From Bacillota bacterium (GTDB taxonomy: Bacteria > Bacillota > Clostridia > Lachnospirales > Lachnospiraceae): 45,801 nucleotides of DNA. The notes below the pieces were generated by a model, which worked only from the letters and a program-made list of their open reading frames with translations, had not been told where the DNA came from and did no database searches. The stretch spans positions 1 to 45,801 of the forward strand of contig JAEXGM010000054.1 in NCBI GenBank assembly GCA_023450835.1, written 5' to 3'. Shown piece after piece: positions 43,330-45,801 of this stretch. The stretch's first letter is position 1, and each line of letters begins with the position of its first letter. The position numbers and the translations under genes were made by a program.

Positions 43330-43410
43330 CTTTCCTCAATACACTTCAAATTCGGGCCTAGGATTTCGCAGGCTCAAACTTGTGTGAATTATGTCTTTCA
43401 ATAGTCCGCA
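43330..43410 (-). repeat. Dispersed intergenic hairpin repeat, family A, copy 3
   Basis: On the minus strand it starts with TGCGGACTATTGA, which includes the last two codons and stop of speA, and continues ATAATTCACACAAGTTTGAGCC and TGCGAAATCCTAGG. The first 50 bases closely match copy 1. The second arm has diverged, so the hairpin is weaker than in copy 2. Confidence 0.72.
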
Positions 43411-44861
43411 ATATCCACAACGTTGATATTATTTACCGCCATATCTTCCGTACCGGTAAGGAGACATCCTTTTTCTTTGGCATAGAGAATATAGTTTACA
43501 ATGTCCTCTGTAATCCTCTCACCGGGTGCCAGAATTGGAATTCCCGGCGGATAGCACATTACGAATTCTCCGCAGATCTGTCCTACGGATTTCTTTATAG
43601 GCAAAGACTTTTTATCACTGTAAAAAGCCTGCTGCGGTGCGATGATAACCTCCGGATTAATGTATTCATGGTCAAACATGCCGGATTTGTCATCCTTACC
43701 ATAAAGTCTTTTAATTTCTGACAGGGAAGCAATTAAACGCTCAATTTCCATTGCACGGTCACCGGCAGATATGATAGCAAGAAAATTACTAATATCCCCG
43801 AATTCAATCTGGATGCCGTATTCATCTCTTAACAGATCATATACTTCAATTCCGGCCAGTCCCACATTTCTGGTATGAACGGAGAGTTTTGTAGGATCAA
43901 AGTCAAAGATACAGTCGTAGTCAATCAACTCATTTCCAAAGGCATAATATCCCCCGAGCTTATTAATTTCATTTCTGGCATACTCTGCATATTCCACTGT
44001 TTTTGCAAAGATTTCTTTCCCGTTAAGGCTTAGGTTCTTTCTGGCCACATCAAGAGATACCAGCAAAAGATAGGAACCGCTGGTGGTCTGTGTTAAGTTA
44101 AGTACCTGTCTTACATGATGGGGATTTATTCCTTCCCCGCACAATAAAAAGGAACTCTGTGTCAGGGAGCCGCCTGTCTTATGCATACTGACAGCCGCCA
44201 TATCCGCACCTGCTGCCATGGCAGAGACCGGCATATTATCCCCAAAATAAAAATGGGTTCCGTGAGCCTCGTCCACCAATACCTTTACATTATGTTCATG
44301 AGCAAAGGATACAATTCCCCTAAGATCGGAACATACGCCGTAATAAGTCGGATTATTTACGAGAATTGCCTTGGCCTCCGGATTCTCTATAATTGCTTTT
44401 TTCACTTCCTCTAAGGACATACCAAGAGGAATACCAAGTTCTCTGTTGACACCGGGATTTACATACACAGGAACTGCGCCGCACACTACCAGCGCATTAA
44501 TCGCGCTGCGGTGGACATTTCTTGGCATGATGACTTTATCCCCTGTCTTACAGACAGACATAATCATACCCTGCACTGCTGCCGTAGTTCCGTTTACAAT
44601 AAAAAAGGCGGCCTCCGCCCCAAAAGCATCGGCTGCAATCTGCTCTGCTTCGCGAATTACCGAAGTAGGATGGCAAAGGTTGTCCAAAGGCTTCATGGAA
44701 TTCACATCCACCTTCATACAATTCTCACCTAAAAATTCCGTGAGCTCTTTATTTCCTCTTCCGCCCTTATGTCCGGGAACGTCAAAAGGTACTACCCTGT
44801 TCCCCTTATGTTTCTTCAATGCCTCAAAAATCGGCGCCTTTTGTTGAAGGAGTAAGTTCAT
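43398..44861 (-). CDS. speA: SpeA-type PLP decarboxylase (arginine, lysine or ornithine decarboxylase, fold type I)
   Basis: Aspartate-aminotransferase-fold decarboxylase of the Bacillus SpeA group. PLP-binding Lys228 lies in SMHKTGGSLTQSSFLL, with DEAHGTHFYF (198-207) and FDVPGHKGGRGN (26-37) as family blocks and a C-terminal domain with PPGIPILAPGERI. At 487 residues it is the size of Bacillus SpeA. I chose the ATG at 44861; the alternative GTG at 44879 has no better ribosome site. The start overlaps the stop of a possible leader peptide (ATGA). It supplies agmatine, putrescine or cadaverine to the next enzymes. No agmatinase or agmatine deiminase is in the window, so the substrate is not resolved. 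Confidence 0.9.
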   Translation of the reverse strand: MNLLLQQKAPIFEALKKHKGNRVVPFDVPGHKGGRGNKELTEFLGENCMKVDVNSMKPLDNLCHPTSVIREAEQIAADAFGAEAAFFIVNGTTAAVQGMIMSVCKTGDKVIMPRNVHRSAINALVVCGAVPVYVNPGVNRELGIPLGMSLEEVKKAIIENPEAKAILVNNPTYYGVCSDLRGIVSFAHEHNVKVLVDEAHGTHFYFGDNMPVSAMAAGADMAAVSMHKTGGSLTQSSFLLCGEGINPHHVRQVLNLTQTTSGSYLLLVSLDVARKNLSLNGKEIFAKTVEYAEYARNEINKLGGYYAFGNELIDYDCIFDFDPTKLSVHTRNVGLAGIEVYDLLRDEYGIQIEFGDISNFLAIISAGDRAMEIERLIASLSEIKRLYGKDDKSGMFDHEYINPEVIIAPQQAFYSDKKSLPIKKSVGQICGEFVMCYPPGIPILAPGERITEDIVNYILYAKEKGCLLTGTEDMAVNNINVVDIADY

Positions 44862-44908
44862 ATTGCCGTCGGAGTGCACTTCCCTGTCGGAAAGCTTTTA
44901 CCCGACAT
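44858..44908 (-). CDS. Possible 16-residue leader peptide overlapping the speA start
   Basis: A short frame in the speD-speA gap begins at ATG 44908 after GGAGAGGAGGG, the best ribosome site in this gap, encodes MSGKSFPTGKCTPTAI, and ends in TGA overlapping the speA ATG (ATGA). A GTCGG/CCGAC hairpin lies across its first codons. speA itself has only a weak site. This suggests translational coupling or attenuation. No homologue known to me. Confidence 0.4.
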   Translation of the reverse strand: MSGKSFPTGKCTPTAI

Positions 44909-44920
44909 CCCTCCTCTCCA

Positions 44921-45733
44921 CTAATATATATTCATACCGCTGAATATCTCAATCATCTCTTTGCGCAGGTTGCTGGTAATATCAAGCCTTTGCTTTGGCG
45001 GCAGCTCATACACGTCCAGATTGAAAAGATAATTCTGCAGTTCTATTTCTTTTATGAGCATCTTGGTGTGAAAGATATTTGACTGATATACATTCACATC
45101 AATAGCATCGTATTTGGTCAGAGTTACATCATCAATATAATCCTGAATAGAAGTTATATCATGGTCGATGTAGTATTTTTTGCCCTCAACATCCCTGGTA
45201 AAACCTCTAACTCTGTAATCAATCGTAATAATATCCGAGTCAAAGCTCCCAATCAGATAATCCAGCGCATTAAGCGGTGATATTTCCCCGCAGGTAGACA
45301 CATCAATATCTACACGAAAAGTGGATATGGAGTTATCGGGATGATACTCCGGAAAAGTATGAACTGTAACATGACTTTTATCCAGATGCCCATGTACCGT
45401 ATCTCTTAAATGGTCAGTGTATTTACCCTGATTGCAGGATTCATCAATATGCTCCGAAGAAAGGTCACCTTCTGCAATCAAAATATTTACAGAAGCTCCC
45501 TGAGGATCATAATCCTGTTTTGAGATATTCAGTATATGTGCTCCAATCATCTGTGTTACATCACATAAGATTTTTGTTAATCTTTCAGAATTATATTGGT
45601 CATCAATGTAAGCAATATAATCCTTTTGTTCTCTCTCACTTTTTGCATAGCAAACATCATAGATGTTGAAGCTAAGTGTTTTTGTGAGGTTGTTAAAGCC
45701 ATACAAAGTCAGCTTTTTCTCCAACCCTAACAT
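44921..45733 (-). CDS. speD: S-adenosylmethionine decarboxylase, E. coli-type proenzyme (SpeD)
   Basis: Pyruvoyl enzyme that decarboxylates SAM to the aminopropyl donor. The proenzyme self-cleaves between Lys119 and Ser120 in HLDKSHVTVHTFPE, and Ser120 becomes the pyruvoyl group. CGEISPLNALDYLIGSFDSDIITIDYRVRGF is another family block. Its 270 residues fit the long, E. coli-like class rather than the short Bacillus SpeH class. I chose the ATG at 45733 with AAAGG upstream; a GTG directly before it is in frame. It is the first gene of the polyamine operon. Confidence 0.93.
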   Translation of the reverse strand: MLGLEKKLTLYGFNNLTKTLSFNIYDVCYAKSEREQKDYIAYIDDQYNSERLTKILCDVTQMIGAHILNISKQDYDPQGASVNILIAEGDLSSEHIDESCNQGKYTDHLRDTVHGHLDKSHVTVHTFPEYHPDNSISTFRVDIDVSTCGEISPLNALDYLIGSFDSDIITIDYRVRGFTRDVEGKKYYIDHDITSIQDYIDDVTLTKYDAIDVNVYQSNIFHTKMLIKEIELQNYLFNLDVYELPPKQRLDITSNLRKEMIEIFSGMNIY

Positions 45734-45763
45734 CACAACCTTTCTATTACATAATCGGCTTAC

Positions 45764-45792
45764 ATTGTAGCATGTTTACACTTAAAAATCAA
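45764..45792 (-). promoter_or_regulatory. Promoter of the polyamine operon
   Basis: On the minus strand TTGATT (45787-45792), a 17-base spacer and TACAAT (45764-45769), about 30 bases upstream of speD. The window ends just beyond it, so upstream operators cannot be judged. Confidence 0.65.
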
Positions 45793-45801
45793 TGTGATTT
45801 T

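Noticed and set aside
9120..43410. CRISPR array made of the family A and B repeats
   Set aside because: Copies are single, kilobases apart, imperfect and hairpin-forming, with no regular spacers and no cas genes.

Overview
The window reads as a chromosomal segment of a low-GC, spore-forming, saccharolytic Firmicute, most likely a Lachnospiraceae (Clostridium cluster XIVa) species. The basis is a clostridial sigma-K, SpeA/SpeE and carboxynorspermidine-type enzymes, a GH11 xylanase, a Gram-positive form of the Pel exopolysaccharide system, purine-rich Shine-Dalgarno sites throughout, and several Lachnospiraceae-style membrane proteins of unknown function. I found no rRNA, tRNA, CRISPR array, prophage or intact transposase.

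Layout. (1) 1-4.2 kb: a type IV pilus operon on the minus strand, pilB-pilT-pilC and the first codons of a further gene, with a consensus sigma-A promoter. (2) 4.6-24.6 kb: about 20 kb of co-directional minus-strand genes for an exopolysaccharide. They start with a Pel-like core (PelD with an N-terminal SDR domain, PelE-like TPR protein, DUF2194 protein, PelF, PelG). A second set follows: DUF2304 protein, GT4, DPM-type GT2, DUF4832-like protein, GT2-leucine-rich-repeat fusion, flippase, large membrane protein, acyltransferase and GT8. One good promoter precedes pelD and one good terminator follows the GT8 gene. (3) 25-29 kb: single genes for a DivIVA-like coiled-coil protein, a GH11 xylanase, a SUMF1-domain lipoprotein and sigma-K. 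(4) 29-38.7 kb: a sulfate assimilation locus. cysDN and an APS reductase of the AprBA type (transcribed aprA-aprB-cysD-cysN) lie divergent to a LacI-family regulator, and a sulfate ABC transporter (sbp-cysT-cysW-cysA) lies beyond it. A shared operator-like word occurs upstream of both sulfur operons. (5) 38.9-45.8 kb: a membrane protein of unknown function, then a polyamine operon (speD, a possible leader peptide, a SpeA-type decarboxylase, speE, a carboxynorspermidine synthase-type dehydrogenase, nspC).

How the parts fit. Two neighbouring surface operons each carry a recognisable c-di-GMP-binding signature: a paired MshEN motif at the N-terminus of PilB, and an RxxD I-site in the degenerate GGDEF domain of PelD. 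This points to joint second-messenger control of pili and matrix polysaccharide. The sulfur genes look like a self-contained sulfate-to-sulfite module under a dedicated LacI-type regulator. The polyamine operon encodes both routes of aminopropyl transfer (decarboxylated SAM and aspartate semialdehyde), which is unexpected in one operon.

Non-coding structure is rich. Two families of dispersed intergenic hairpin repeats (three copies of family A, two of family B) lie on the minus strand inside operons and mostly end in Shine-Dalgarno-like sequence. Two further palindromic, MITE-like elements are present at 12.7 and 39.6 kb. All calls are from reading the sequence; no database search was run.
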